DNA of 64,000 nucleotides from Catellatospora sp. IY07-71 (GTDB lineage: Bacteria > Actinomycetota > Actinomycetes > Mycobacteriales > Micromonosporaceae). The stretch's first letter is position 1; every line of letters starts with the position of its first letter. Below the pieces are notes generated by a model. The model was not told the origin of the DNA and did not search any database. It saw only the letters and a list, made by a program, of their open reading frames with translations. The stretch is taken from the NCBI RefSeq assembly GCF_018326265.1, contig NZ_AP023360.1, positions 908,501 to 972,500 on the forward strand, in the 5' to 3' direction. Below, piece by piece: positions 7,157 to 16,248 of this stretch. Position numbers and translations under genes: made by a program.

Positions 7157-9886
7157 TCAGGAGCCGCTCGGCAGCTCGGCGAAGCGGCTGGAGTCCACCG
7201 CCATGTCCGGGTGCTCGACCGCGAGCGCCAGCGACGCCGTCTCGCCCAGCGACAGCGCCGCGCCCTGGGCGTACGCCTCGTCGAACACCGCGTCGCCCAG
7301 CGCCGCCCGGGCCGCCTCCTGCTGCGCGGCCCAGTAACCGGCGAAGATGCCGGGGCCGCAGTGCAGCCGGACCGTCGCCGACTCCGCCGCGCCGAACAGC
7401 ATCGCCGCCGTCGTCAGGTCGCCGCCCTGCACGCAGCGCGCCGCCATCGCCTTCACGGCGACGCAGGCGCGGCCCTGGAAGCCGTACGCCATGCGCGAGC
7501 GCAGCGCCACGGTCAGGTGCTCGTGCGCGGCCACCAGGTCGCCCCGGCGCAGCGCCACCATACCCAGCAGCAGGTCCAGCGTGCGGCGGCCGCGCTCGGC
7601 CGGGCGCAGCTGCTCCAGCTGGCGCGACGCGGCCAGCAGCGCCGCCGCCTCGTCCAGCGCGCCGCGCAGCCACAGCAGCTCCGCCAGGTTGCACACGGCG
7701 AACAGCGCGTCCGGCGCCACCTCGTAGCGGGTGGCCCAGGCGATCACCTCCCGGCAGGCCGTCTCGGCCTCGTCCGGCCTGCCCGCGTGCCGCAGCGCGC
7801 CCGACCGCCCGGCCAGCACCCGCGCCAGCAGGCCCGGATCGCCGGCCCGCCGCGCCGACGCCTCGGCCCGGCGGCTGAAGCGCAGCTCCTCGGCGAACTC
7901 GCCGTCCACGGCGGCGTGCCCGGAGTGCGCGTGGTACGCCCGCGCCAGCTCCGCGTCGGCCACCTGCTCGCCGGTCTCGGACAGCCGCGCGTACAGCCGG
8001 AACAGCCACAGCCGGCCCTCCCGGGCCAGGCCCCGCTCGCGCCACCACTGGTCCAGCCCGGCCGAGATGTGCAGGCCGGAGCGGGCGCTACCGCCGGTGC
8101 CGCACCAGCGCAGCGCGGTCCGCAGCTCGGCGGCGAGCGGGTCGATCGAGTACAGCGACAGCGTCACCGGCTGCCCGTCCGGGCCCCGGCCGACGCTCTG
8201 CAGCGCGCGCTGCGCCCAGGCCACGTGCCGGTCCCGGGCCGCCGCCTCCTCGCCGTGCTCGGCCAGCCGCCGCGCGGCGTAGCCGCGGATCGGGTCGAGC
8301 ATGCGGTACGTCGTGCCCTGCGCGCCCGGCTCGGCCTGCACCAGCGATTTGTCCACCAGCACGGTGAGCGCGTCCAGCGGGTCGCCATCCATCAGCCACT
8401 GCACGCTGGACAGCCGCACCGGCCCGGCGAACACCGACATCCAGCGCAGCAGCCGCGCCGCCTCCGGCGAGAGCGTGCGATACGACCAGGTGACGGTGGC
8501 CTGCATGGTGGCGTGCCGGGCGTGCGCGCCGGACGGCGAGGCGCCCGCGTCCAGCGCCCGCAGCGGATCGCTCTCCTCCGCGGTCAGCTCGGCGTGCAGC
8601 CGCGCCGCCAGCTCGCTGCCGGACAGCACCCGCAGCCGCGCCGCGGCCAGCTCGATGGCCAGCGGCAGGCCGTCCAGGCGGGCCGCGACCCGGGCCAGGT
8701 CGGCCAGCTCGGCGGGCTCGACCGCGCGACCGCCGCGGGCCGCGGCGGTGCGCTCGGCGAGCAGCGTCACCGCGTCGCTCAGGCCGCCGTCCGCGGGGGC
8801 CAGGGACAGCGACGGGATACGCCAGACCAGCTCACCCGGGATGCCGAGCGGCTCCCGGCTGGTGGCGAGCACGGTGACCTCCCGCGCCCCGGCCAGCAGC
8901 TGCGCCATCAGCGTCGCCACCACGCCGAGCTGCGCCTCGCAGGTGTCCAGCAGCAGCATCAGGCGGCGGGTGGAGGCGTGCTCCACCAGGGTCTCCGAGA
9001 CCGGGCGGCCCGGCTCGGGGCGCAGCCCCAGCACCGTCGCGATGGTGAAGGCCAGCAGCCCCGGGTCGGTCACCGTGGCCAGATCCACCGACCAGATGCC
9101 GTCCGGATAGGACTCGATGAGGTCGTGCGCGACCGCCACGGCCAGCCGGCTCTTGCCCGCGCCACCCGCGCCCACCACGGTCACCAGCCGGTGTGCCGAC
9201 AGCAGTTCGGCCAGCTCGGCGCGTTCGGCGGTGCGGCCGATGAAGGAGGTCAGCGGGCAGGGCAGGTTGTGCGGCGCGGTGCGCTCGGTGCGCGGCCGGG
9301 GGAAGTGCTGCTCCAGCTCGGGGGCGACCAGCTGGAAGAGACGCTCCCGGCCGTCGAAGCCGCGCAGCCGGTGCAGCCCCAGGTCGAGCAGCCAGGCCTG
9401 GTCGGGCAGGCTCGTGGCGGCCTCGGCGGTGGAGGCGGACAGCAGGATCTGGCCGCCGTGCGCGGCCGCCGCGACCCGGGCCGCGCGGTGCACCTCGGGG
9501 CTGGCGTACTCGCGGCCGTGCGGCTCGGCGAAGCCGGTGTGCAGTCCCATCCGGACCTTCGGCTGCGCCTGAGGGTTCGCCCAGGCGTGCGCGTCCAGCG
9601 CCCGCTGCGCGCCCGCACATGCCTCGACGGCGGTCGCCGCGTCGGCGAAGGCGAAGAAGTAGGAGTCGCCCTCGGTGAACAGCTCCACGCCGCCGGCGGA
9701 CGCGAGGACGGCGCGCAGCACCCGCCGATGCTCGTGGAGCACCGGCCGATAGCCGTCGCCGAGCATCTGGGCCAGTCGGGTCGAGCCCTCGATGTCGGTG
9801 AACAAGAACGTCACCTGCCCACGCGGCAGGTGTGAACGCTGCGGCACGCGCGGATAACCTCCGCCCCCCTGGAAGTCGCGGTTCAT
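7157..9886 (-). CDS. Adenylate/guanylate cyclase domain + NB-ARC-type ATPase + TPR regulator
   Basis: This is a 909-aa three-part signalling protein. Residues about 22-190 are a class III cyclase domain (VTFLFTDIEGSTRLAQ, then EGDSYFFAFADA), with both metal-binding aspartates present. Residues about 205-600 are a STAND/AfsR-like P-loop ATPase (Walker A VVGAGGAGKSRLA near residue 240, Walker B RLMLLLDTCEAQ). The rest is helical TPR-like repeat. There is no DNA-binding domain. The start at ATG 9886 follows a GGTGGGGG purine run; an upstream in-frame GTG/ATG region is unlikely. Many actinobacterial relatives exist with unknown output, and whether cAMP is made is not known. The gene is monocistronic between terminator 7073-7119 and a divergent promoter. 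Confidence 0.82.
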   Translation of the reverse strand: MNRDFQGGGGYPRVPQRSHLPRGQVTFLFTDIEGSTRLAQMLGDGYRPVLHEHRRVLRAVLASAGGVELFTEGDSYFFAFADAATAVEACAGAQRALDAHAWANPQAQPKVRMGLHTGFAEPHGREYASPEVHRAARVAAAAHGGQILLSASTAEAATSLPDQAWLLDLGLHRLRGFDGRERLFQLVAPELEQHFPRPRTERTAPHNLPCPLTSFIGRTAERAELAELLSAHRLVTVVGAGGAGKSRLAVAVAHDLIESYPDGIWSVDLATVTDPGLLAFTIATVLGLRPEPGRPVSETLVEHASTRRLMLLLDTCEAQLGVVATLMAQLLAGAREVTVLATSREPLGIPGELVWRIPSLSLAPADGGLSDAVTLLAERTAAARGGRAVEPAELADLARVAARLDGLPLAIELAAARLRVLSGSELAARLHAELTAEESDPLRALDAGASPSGAHARHATMQATVTWSYRTLSPEAARLLRWMSVFAGPVRLSSVQWLMDGDPLDALTVLVDKSLVQAEPGAQGTTYRMLDPIRGYAARRLAEHGEEAAARDRHVAWAQRALQSVGRGPDGQPVTLSLYSIDPLAAELRTALRWCGTGGSARSGLHISAGLDQWWRERGLAREGRLWLFRLYARLSETGEQVADAELARAYHAHSGHAAVDGEFAEELRFSRRAEASARRAGDPGLLARVLAGRSGALRHAGRPDEAETACREVIAWATRYEVAPDALFAVCNLAELLWLRGALDEAAALLAASRQLEQLRPAERGRRTLDLLLGMVALRRGDLVAAHEHLTVALRSRMAYGFQGRACVAVKAMAARCVQGGDLTTAAMLFGAAESATVRLHCGPGIFAGYWAAQQEAARAALGDAVFDEAYAQGAALSLGETASLALAVEHPDMAVDSSRFAELPSGS

Positions 9887-10075
9887 GCTGCCGTACCCCC
9901 ACCTGCGCGGGACATCGTGAGAACGGGTTGATCGAGCCGCCCGAGGTGCCACCACCTCGGACCGAAGCAGACGATCACTCGCGTGTCGAGCTGCCAACCG
10001 TCGTAACGACGACATCGCGGGGCGGATGTGGTCCGTCAGGTCACAACCGGATCACCCGACGGACACCTCGTGCGC

Positions 10076-10105
10076 ATGACGAGCCGGGCGCGGGCAAGGC
10101 ATACT
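10076..10105 (+). promoter_or_regulatory. Promoter of transglycosylase gene, suggesting a leaderless start
   Basis: A -35-like ATGACG (10076-10081) and a -10-like CATACT (10100-10105) are spaced by 18 bp. The expected transcription start falls at or next to the GTG at 10113, and there is no Shine-Dalgarno sequence. Leaderless initiation is the simplest reading. Confidence 0.45.
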
Positions 10106-10112
10106 CGGACGC

Positions 10113-11072
10113 GTGCGTGACGGGGAGGACGAGAACGAGGCGACGGCGCCGGGCCACGAGCCCCCCGCCGCGCCGACCGCTGTGGACACCACGTCCGCTG
10201 AGACGGTCAGTGTCGGGCAGGCGCTGGTGCGGCTGCGCTCGGCCGCGATGGACGCCGGGCGGGCCGTGGTGCGCGAGTCGCGCCGGCCGGTGGGCCGGCT
10301 CACCACCATCGCGGGCACGCTGGTCGCGCTGGTGACCGCGGCGACGGTGACCGGCGCGCTGCTGATCCCGGCGCTCGGCGGGGCGAAGCCACCGGCCGCC
10401 GCCGAGCCCGCGGCGTCCAGCGAGGCGCCCCCCAGCGAGACGCCGAGCCCGAGCTTCTCGCCGATGCCCACCGCGACGGCCTCGGCGAGCCCGGCGGCCC
10501 GCCCGGCCGAGGCGTTCCGCCGCTGGGCGGAGGCCGCCTCGCCGAAGGTCAACGTGCCGGTGACCGCGCTGCAGGCGTACGCGTACGCCGAGTGGGTGCT
10601 GACCTCCACCAAGCCCACCTGCAAGCTGCGCTGGACCACGCTTGCGGCGATCGGCAAGATCGAGTCCGACCACGGCCGCACCAAGGGCGCGAAGCTCGGC
10701 GAGGACGCCAAGGCGCTGCCGCCGATCGTCGGGCCGGCCCTGGACGGCACCAAGAACACCAAGCGCATCCCGGACACCGACGCGGGCACCCTCGACTTCG
10801 ACAAGAAGTGGGACCACGCCGTCGGGCCGATGCAGTTCATCCCGGCGACCTGGGTGGCGTACGCGGTCGACGCGGACAACGACCAGCTCGCCGATCCGCA
10901 CGACCTCGACGACTCGTCACTGGCCGCGGCGTACTACCTCTGCGCCTCGGGCAAGGACCTGTCGGTCGTGGCGAACTGGAAGTCCGTGGTGCTGTCGTAC
11001 AACAACGTCGGGGTATACCTGCAGAAGGTGTACGACACGGCACAGGCGTACGGCCGGAGCAGCCAGGCGTAA
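10113..11072 (+). CDS. Membrane-anchored lytic murein transglycosylase-like protein
   Basis: This is a 319-aa protein with a cytosolic N-terminus of about 70 residues, one transmembrane helix (LTTIAGTLVALVTAATVTGALLI without a signal-cleavage site) and a Ser/Pro/Ala linker. An MltB/SLT-like domain follows from about residue 145. The catalytic-type glutamate is in AIGKIESDHGR, followed by VGPMQFIPATWVAYAVD, the usual MltB pattern. It would cleave peptidoglycan between MurNAc and GlcNAc in the wall zone. The GTG start has no ribosome site but sits just after a -10-like box, so leaderless translation is likely. An ATG further in is possible but would trim the membrane anchor region. Confidence 0.82.
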   Translation: MRDGEDENEATAPGHEPPAAPTAVDTTSAETVSVGQALVRLRSAAMDAGRAVVRESRRPVGRLTTIAGTLVALVTAATVTGALLIPALGGAKPPAAAEPAASSEAPPSETPSPSFSPMPTATASASPAARPAEAFRRWAEAASPKVNVPVTALQAYAYAEWVLTSTKPTCKLRWTTLAAIGKIESDHGRTKGAKLGEDAKALPPIVGPALDGTKNTKRIPDTDAGTLDFDKKWDHAVGPMQFIPATWVAYAVDADNDQLADPHDLDDSSLAAAYYLCASGKDLSVVANWKSVVLSYNNVGVYLQKVYDTAQAYGRSSQA

Positions 11073-11174
11073 GCATCCGGACGTCCGGGCACAGATCAGC
11101 GAAACGGCCCATAACACTACCGTGTGCCACCGCAGCTGCCATCAACCGACACTCAGAGTAATGGTTTGCATACG

Positions 11175-12251
11175 ATGACAGGTGGGACCCTTCCGTTTCG
11201 CGTTCCCAATGTGCAAGCTGGACAGGTGAAGGTGCGCGAATGGGATCCCCGTACCGCCGCCGCCACTGAGATCACCTCTCTGGTCGCCCTCCTCAATGAG
11301 GTGTCGGCGGTCGACCTACCTGATGATCCGCTGTGGCAAGACGGCAGAATGCGCGACTATCTGGCGGTCACCATGCCCGGTGAACGCAAGCTGATGTGGC
11401 TGGTCGAGGAGCATGAGGGAGACGCCGCGCGGGGCGTGCCGCCGTTGGGCGCGGGCAGCATCCTCCTGCTGGGAGACATCGGCGTCGTCGAGATTCTGGT
11501 CCACCCCAAGGCGCGCCGCCAGAACATCGGCCGCGCCCTGCTCGTCGAGCAGGTCCGCACGGCCCTGCGGCACAACTTCACCACCCTGGGCGTGGAGGTG
11601 GCCGGCGGCACCGTCGCGGTCGACTTCTACACGTCGTTCGGCTTCATGCTCGCCTTCACCGAGATCCGCAGCGTGCTGCGGCTCGACACGGTCGACTGGT
11701 TCACCCTCGGCGACCTCGCCGGCGGCGTGGGCGCCGGGTATCAGATCGAGTTCTACGCCGACGGCCCGCCCGAGCACCTGATCGCGCCGTACGCGGCGGC
11801 CAAGGCCGAGGTGCGCGAGAACTACGACCTCGGCGACCTGGAGCTGCGGCCCAGCTCCTACGAGCCGGAGCGGCTGCAGGCCAGCCTGCGCACGCTGGCC
11901 GCCCGCGGGCTCAAGCTCTACGTGGTCGTCGCGGTCCAGGAGAAGACCGGCGAGGTGGCCGGGCTGACCGAGGTCGTCGTGCCCGCCCAGCGCCCCGGCC
12001 GCGCCGACCAGTACGACACCGTCGTCGTGCCCCGGCACCGCGGCTACGGCGTGGGCCGCGCCATCAAGGCGCGCATGCTGTTCGAGCTGCGCTCGGCCGA
12101 GCCGAAGCTGACCGAGGTGCAGACCTGGAACGCCGCCATCAACGAGCCGCTCATCAAGGTCAACCAGGAGCTGGGCTTCGTGGCCGACCGGCAGTGGCTG
12201 GAGTACGAGGGCGACGTCCTGGAACTGGCCCACCGGCTCGGCATAAGCTGA
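11175..12251 (+). CDS. Tandem GNAT-domain acetyltransferase
   Basis: This is a 358-aa protein with two GNAT folds. The acetyl-CoA pyrophosphate-binding loops are VHPKARRQNIGRALL (about residues 113-127) and VPRHRGYGVGRAIKARM (about residues 290-306). The two-domain plan resembles mycothiol synthase-type GNATs, but the substrate cannot be told from sequence. The ATG at 11175 is used; a start 17 codons earlier is open but adds no conserved sequence, and neither has a strong ribosome site. The FmdB-type zinc ribbon gene follows after four bases, so the two are cotranscribed. Confidence 0.78.
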   Translation: MTGGTLPFRVPNVQAGQVKVREWDPRTAAATEITSLVALLNEVSAVDLPDDPLWQDGRMRDYLAVTMPGERKLMWLVEEHEGDAARGVPPLGAGSILLLGDIGVVEILVHPKARRQNIGRALLVEQVRTALRHNFTTLGVEVAGGTVAVDFYTSFGFMLAFTEIRSVLRLDTVDWFTLGDLAGGVGAGYQIEFYADGPPEHLIAPYAAAKAEVRENYDLGDLELRPSSYEPERLQASLRTLAARGLKLYVVVAVQEKTGEVAGLTEVVVPAQRPGRADQYDTVVVPRHRGYGVGRAIKARMLFELRSAEPKLTEVQTWNAAINEPLIKVNQELGFVADRQWLEYEGDVLELAHRLGIS

Positions 12252-12255
12252 TCCG

Positions 12256-12477
12256 ATGCCACGCTACGACTTCCGCTGCCGCGCCTGCGGCGACACGTTC
12301 GAGGTGAACCGGCCGATGGTGGCCGCGGGCGATCCCGCGCCCTGCCCGGCCGGTCACGACGACACCGTGAAGCTGCTGACCACCGTCGGCCTGGCCGGCC
12401 GCGCGGGCGGCGGCGGCTCCCCCGCACCCGCCCCGTCCGGCGGTGGCGGCTGCTGCGGCGGCGGCTGCTGCAGCTGA
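12256..12477 (+). CDS. FmdB-family zinc ribbon protein with Cys-rich tail
   Basis: This is a 73-aa protein. The N-terminal MPRYDFRCRACGDTFE plus CPAGH give the four-ligand zinc ribbon of the FmdB/regulatory protein family. A Gly/Pro/Ala linker leads to a tail of GGGCCGGGCCS with two Cys pairs. It is small, cytosolic and of unknown function, possibly metal sensing or handling. It starts 5 bp after the GNAT gene. Confidence 0.82.
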   Translation: MPRYDFRCRACGDTFEVNRPMVAAGDPAPCPAGHDDTVKLLTTVGLAGRAGGGGSPAPAPSGGGGCCGGGCCS

Positions 12478-12505
12478 CACGCACGAAGGGTCAGCGGCCA
12501 GCGGC

Positions 12506-12663
12506 AAGATCGCGCTTTCGTGTCAGGAAGTGTGGTCTGACCGCACTTCCTGACACGAACTAGCGATCTTGGGCAAGGACGCCCACCCCACCTGGCGGCA
12601 GGAGGCTACGAAGATCAGTATCTCGTGTCGGAACCTGGGGCGAGACCGCACTTCCTGACACGA
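12506..12663. repeat. Long intergenic inverted repeat plus third copy of its arm
   Basis: The inner arms TCGTGTCAGGAAGTGTGG (12518-12535) and CCGCACTTCCTGACACGA (12541-12558) pair with one mismatch. They are flanked by outer arms AAGATCGC (12506-12513) and GCGATCTT (12563-12570). A further exact copy of the right arm lies at 12646-12663, preceded by a partial left arm (TCGTGTCGGAA near 12622). The 226-bp gap between the zinc ribbon gene and hemB holds nothing else that was recognised. A structurally similar element lies at 59447-59509. Confidence 0.7.
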
Positions 12664-12703
12664 GACAGTGATCATGTCCCGCCACCCGGAAACCCGGGGG
12701 CGG

Positions 12704-13687
12704 CTAGAACTCGGCGCGCAGGCGGCGGGCGGCGTCGACGGCCCAGTAGGTGAGGATCAGCTGCGCGCCCGCGCGGCGGATGGAGTACAGCGTCTCCATC
12801 ATCACCCGGTCGCGGTCGAGCCAGCCGTTGGCGGCCGCCGCCTCGACCATCGCGTACTCGCCGCTGACCTGGTACGCCGCGACGGGCACGTCGACCCGGT
12901 CGCGCACCGCGGAGATCACGTCGAGGTACGGCAGGCCCGGCTTCACCATGACCATGTCGGCGCCCTCGGCGACGTCCAGCTCGACCTCGCGCAGCGACTC
13001 GCGCAGGTTCGCCGGGTCCTGCTGGTAGGTGCGCCGGTCGCCCTCCAGCGACGACTCGACCGCGTCGCGGAACGGGCCGAAGAAGGCGGAGGCGTACTTC
13101 ACCGCGTACGCCAGGATGCTCGTGTCGCGGAACCCGGCCTCGTCGAGAGCGCGGCGGACCACGGCGACCTGGCCGTCCATCATCCCGGACGGGCCGACCA
13201 CGTGGACCCCGGCCGCGGCCTGGGCCACGGCCATGCGGGCGTACGCCGCGAGCGTCGCGTCGTTGTCCACCGAGCCGTCGGGGCGCACCAGCCCGCAGTG
13301 CCCGTGCGAGGTGAACTCGTCCAGGCACAGGTCGCTCATCACCACGACGCTGTCGCCGACCTCGCTCACCACGTCCCGGATCGCGACGTTGAGGATGCCG
13401 GACGGGTCGATGCCGCCGGAGCCGACCGCGTCCTTCTCCGTCGGGATGCCGAACAGCATCACGCCGCCGACGCCCGCCTGGGCCGCCTCGGCAACGGCCT
13501 TGCGCAGCGACTCGCGGGAGTGCTGCACGACGCCCGGCATGGACTTCACCGCGCGCGGCTCGGTGAGGCCCTCCTTCACGAACAGCGGCAGGATCAGCTC
13601 TGCCGGGTGCAGCCTGGTCTCGCTGACCATGCGCCGCATCGCCGCGGTGGTGCGCAGCCGGCGCGGCCGCACGTTCGGGAAGGACAT
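12704..13687 (-). CDS. hemB: Delta-aminolevulinic acid dehydratase (porphobilinogen synthase)
   Basis: This enzyme condenses two 5-aminolevulinate molecules to porphobilinogen (327 aa, normal length). The metal site [15 protein letters not shown] is present near residue 118. The active-site lysines are in [15 protein letters not shown] and [11 protein letters not shown] (the Schiff-base lysine). It follows the rex-hemACD genes on the same strand after 69 bp that contain a 12-bp hairpin, so it may be read through or have its own promoter. An AGGGAG ribosome site precedes the ATG. Confidence 0.96.
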   Translation of the reverse strand: MSFPNVRPRRLRTTAAMRRMVSETRLHPAELILPLFVKEGLTEPRAVKSMPGVVQHSRESLRKAVAEAAQAGVGGVMLFGIPTEKDAVGSGGIDPSGILNVAIRDVVSEVGDSVVVMSDLCLDEFTSHGHCGLVRPDGSVDNDATLAAYARMAVAQAAAGVHVVGPSGMMDGQVAVVRRALDEAGFRDTSILAYAVKYASAFFGPFRDAVESSLEGDRRTYQQDPANLRESLREVELDVAEGADMVMVKPGLPYLDVISAVRDRVDVPVAAYQVSGEYAMVEAAAANGWLDRDRVMMETLYSIRRAGAQLILTYWAVDAARRLRAEF

Positions 13688-13709
13688 CGGGCACTCCCTG
13701 GCTGTCGGT

Positions 13710-13748
13710 ATCGGCGCGTCCCCACTGAGTGAACGAGGACGCGCCGAT
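13710..13748 (-). terminator. Hairpin between hemD and hemB
   Basis: ATCGGCGCGTCC (13710-13721) is exactly complementary to 13737-13748 around a 15-nt loop. No T-run follows on the minus strand, so it may be a weak terminator, an attenuating hairpin or an mRNA-stabilising element between hemD and hemB. Confidence 0.5.
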
Positions 13749-13756
13749 CTCGTGAC

Positions 13757-15337
13757 CTAGCGGAACCGCAGGGCGGTCGGGCCCTGCACCTTGGAGCCGC
13801 GGCGCTGCTTGGCAGGCATCGCGGCCAGTCGCTCGCGCAGCTCGACGGCGTACATGGCCAGCGCCTCGACCAGGTCGGGCACGGAGGCGTGCTCCGGCTG
13901 CACGTCGACGCGCAGGCCGAACTCGACCGCCGTCTCCGCCGTCTTCGGGCCGATCACCGACACGACCGTGCGCTGGTGCGGCTTGCCGGCGATGCCGACG
14001 AGGTTACGCACGGTGGAGCTGGACGTGAACAGGACCGCGTCGAAACCACCCGACTTGATGGCGTTGCGGATCTCCTCCGGCGGCGGCGCCGCGCGGACCG
14101 TCCGGTACGCCGTGACGTCGTCGACCTCCCAGCCGCGCTCGGTCAGCCCGGCGGCCAGCGTCTCGGTCGCGATGTCGGCGCGCGGCAGCAGCACCCGGCC
14201 CACCGGGTCGAAGATCTCGTCGTACGGCGCGAACTCGGCCAGCAGGCCCTCGCTGGTCTGGTCGCCCGCCGGGATCAGCTCGGGCTGGATGCCGAAGGAG
14301 CGGACCGCCTCGGCCGTCGCCTCGCCGATGCAGGCGATCTTCACGCCGCCGAAGTGGCGCGCGTCGAGGCCGTGCTCGCCGAACTTCTCCCACACCGCGC
14401 GCACCGCGTTGGCGCTGGTGAAGATGACCCACGCGTAGCGACCGTCGACCAGGCCCTTGATCGCCCGCTCCATCTGGGCCGGGGTCCGGGGCGGCTCGAC
14501 CGCGATCGTCGGCACCTCGCACGGGATGGCGCCGTACGCCCGCAGCCGCGCGCTCATCACGCCCGCCTGCTCCTTGGTGCGCGGCACCAGCACGCGCCAG
14601 CCGTACAGCGGCCGCCGCTCCCACCAGCCGAGCTTGTCGAGGTGGGCCACGCCGGAGCCGACGGTGACCACGACCCGGCCGCTGAAGCCGAGCGCCGCGG
14701 CGACGAAGCTGTCCACCGACGAGGTCGTCGTGTACTGCGTGTCGCCGGTGCCGTCGCCGGTGATGGCCACCTGGGCGGTGCCGTCGACGCCCGCGGCCAG
14801 CAGGCCGTCGCGCACCGAGGCGAGGTCGCCCGCGTCCACGGCCAGCGCGACCGAGCCGTGCCGCACCGCGGCGGCCAGCCCGTCGAAGTCGAGCGTGGCC
14901 ACGTCGTCGACGTCGGCGGCGGTGCGTACGCCGGACAGCGGCACGCCCGCGTAGGTCGCGACACCGGCCGACTGCGGCACGCCGGGCACCACGGCGAAGC
15001 GCACGTTGGTCCGGGCGACCGCCTGGACCTCCTTGACCACGGCGTCGTGGCCGAACGGGTCACCGGTCACCAGGTGCACCGCGTTGCGGCCCGAACGCGC
15101 CTCCGACAGCAGCACCTTCGCCACGTCGCCGGGGACGCCCTCGGCGGGGCTGTATTCGGTCTGCTCGCCGGTCTCGGCCTTCAGCGTGTCCAGCAGCGCG
15201 TCGGGCACGCTGCGGTCGTACACGATGTGGTCGGCCTCGAGCAGCGTGTCGTACGCACGGCGGGTGAGCAGTCCGGGGTCGCCGGGTCCGGCCCCGACGA
15301 ACGCGACGTGCCCGGCGGGCTTACGGGTGCGGGTCAT
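13757..15337 (-). CDS. hemD: Uroporphyrinogen-III synthase fused to a tetrapyrrole methylase-like domain
   Basis: This is a 526-aa fusion. Residues about 8-245 resemble SAM-dependent uroporphyrinogen-III methylases (first loop FVGAGPGDPGLLT intact). The usual GDPFVFGRGG-type loop reads GDPFGHDAVVKEV, so methylase activity is uncertain. Residues about 255-500 are uroporphyrinogen-III synthase (LYGWRVLVPRTKEQAG, FTSANAVRAVWEKF, ACIGEATAEAVRSFG). HemD closes hydroxymethylbilane to uroporphyrinogen III. The ATG overlaps the hemC stop (ATGA, 15334-15337). This fusion layout is normal for actinobacterial rex-hemACD clusters. Confidence 0.93.
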   Translation of the reverse strand: MTRTRKPAGHVAFVGAGPGDPGLLTRRAYDTLLEADHIVYDRSVPDALLDTLKAETGEQTEYSPAEGVPGDVAKVLLSEARSGRNAVHLVTGDPFGHDAVVKEVQAVARTNVRFAVVPGVPQSAGVATYAGVPLSGVRTAADVDDVATLDFDGLAAAVRHGSVALAVDAGDLASVRDGLLAAGVDGTAQVAITGDGTGDTQYTTTSSVDSFVAAALGFSGRVVVTVGSGVAHLDKLGWWERRPLYGWRVLVPRTKEQAGVMSARLRAYGAIPCEVPTIAVEPPRTPAQMERAIKGLVDGRYAWVIFTSANAVRAVWEKFGEHGLDARHFGGVKIACIGEATAEAVRSFGIQPELIPAGDQTSEGLLAEFAPYDEIFDPVGRVLLPRADIATETLAAGLTERGWEVDDVTAYRTVRAAPPPEEIRNAIKSGGFDAVLFTSSSTVRNLVGIAGKPHQRTVVSVIGPKTAETAVEFGLRVDVQPEHASVPDLVEALAMYAVELRERLAAMPAKQRRGSKVQGPTALRFR

Positions 15338-16248
15338 TCTGCACTCCCAAGTACATTCTCGGCACCGTCTTCGAGCAGGTCGGCGGCGAGCGCGCGACCG
15401 ATCTCCTCGGCGTCGGCGAGCGTTCCGGTGCGCGACAGCCGGAGGGCGAACCGCCCGTCCACGCTGATCACCGCACCGCGCAGGTAGATCTCGTCGTCTT
15501 CGGTCACTTCGGCCAGCGCGGCGACGGGTGCGCTGCACCCTGCCTCCAGCGTGGCCAGGAAAGCCCGCTCGGCGGTGACCGCCGCCCGGGTGGCCCGGTG
15601 GTCGAGCGCCGCCAGGGCCTCGACCAGGTCGGTATCTGCGGACCGGCACTCGACGGCCAGCGCGCCCTGGGCGGGCGCCGGCAGCATCAGCATCGGGTCC
15701 AGGATCTCGGTGACCTCGCCCGCGCGGCCCAGCCGGGCCAGCCCGGCGCGGGCCAGCACGACCGCGTCCAGCTCGCCGTCGGCGACCTTGCGCAGGCGGG
15801 TGTCCACGTTGCCGCGGATCGGCACGGTGGTCACCGGCATGCCGAGCGCCGCGATCTGCGCGATGCGGCGCAGCGCCCCGGTGCCGATGACGGCGCCGGC
15901 GGGCAGCTCGGCCAGGGTCAGCCCGTCCCGGGCGACGAGCGCGTCGCGCGGGTCGGCCCGCTCCGGCACGGCCGCGATGGCCAGGCCGTCGGCGGGCGCG
16001 GTGGGCAGGTCCTTGTACGAGTGCACCGCGAAGTCGATCTCCTTCGCGAGCAGCGCGTCCCGCAGCGCGGAGACGAACACGCCCACGCCGAGCTGCTGCA
16101 CCGGCGCGGTGGAACGGTCCCCCGCGGTGGTGATCTCCACCAGCTCGACCGGCTGCCCGGTCACCTCGGTGACCAGGTCGGCCACGGTCTGGGACTGCGC
16201 CATGGCGAGGGCGCTGCCCCTGGTGCCGAGGCGGAGCTTCGTACCCAT
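15334..16248 (-). CDS. hemC: Hydroxymethylbilane synthase (porphobilinogen deaminase)
   Basis: This is a 304-aa enzyme that polymerises four porphobilinogens. Family motifs present include RLGTRGSALAMAQS at the N-terminus, AVHSYKDLPT, the GTGALRR segment and PIRGNVDTRLRK. The dipyrromethane cofactor cysteine is in LEAGCSAPVAA (about residue 238). The ATG shares one base with the hemA stop, so hemA, hemC and hemD are translated in tight succession. Confidence 0.96.
   Translation of the reverse strand: MGTKLRLGTRGSALAMAQSQTVADLVTEVTGQPVELVEITTAGDRSTAPVQQLGVGVFVSALRDALLAKEIDFAVHSYKDLPTAPADGLAIAAVPERADPRDALVARDGLTLAELPAGAVIGTGALRRIAQIAALGMPVTTVPIRGNVDTRLRKVADGELDAVVLARAGLARLGRAGEVTEILDPMLMLPAPAQGALAVECRSADTDLVEALAALDHRATRAAVTAERAFLATLEAGCSAPVAALAEVTEDDEIYLRGAVISVDGRFALRLSRTGTLADAEEIGRALAADLLEDGAENVLGSAE

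Noticed and set aside
6668-9835. 1055-codon plus-strand frame over the phospholipase and cyclase genes
   Set aside because: It crosses the phospholipase gene in another frame and is antisense to a gene with clear cyclase and P-loop motifs.
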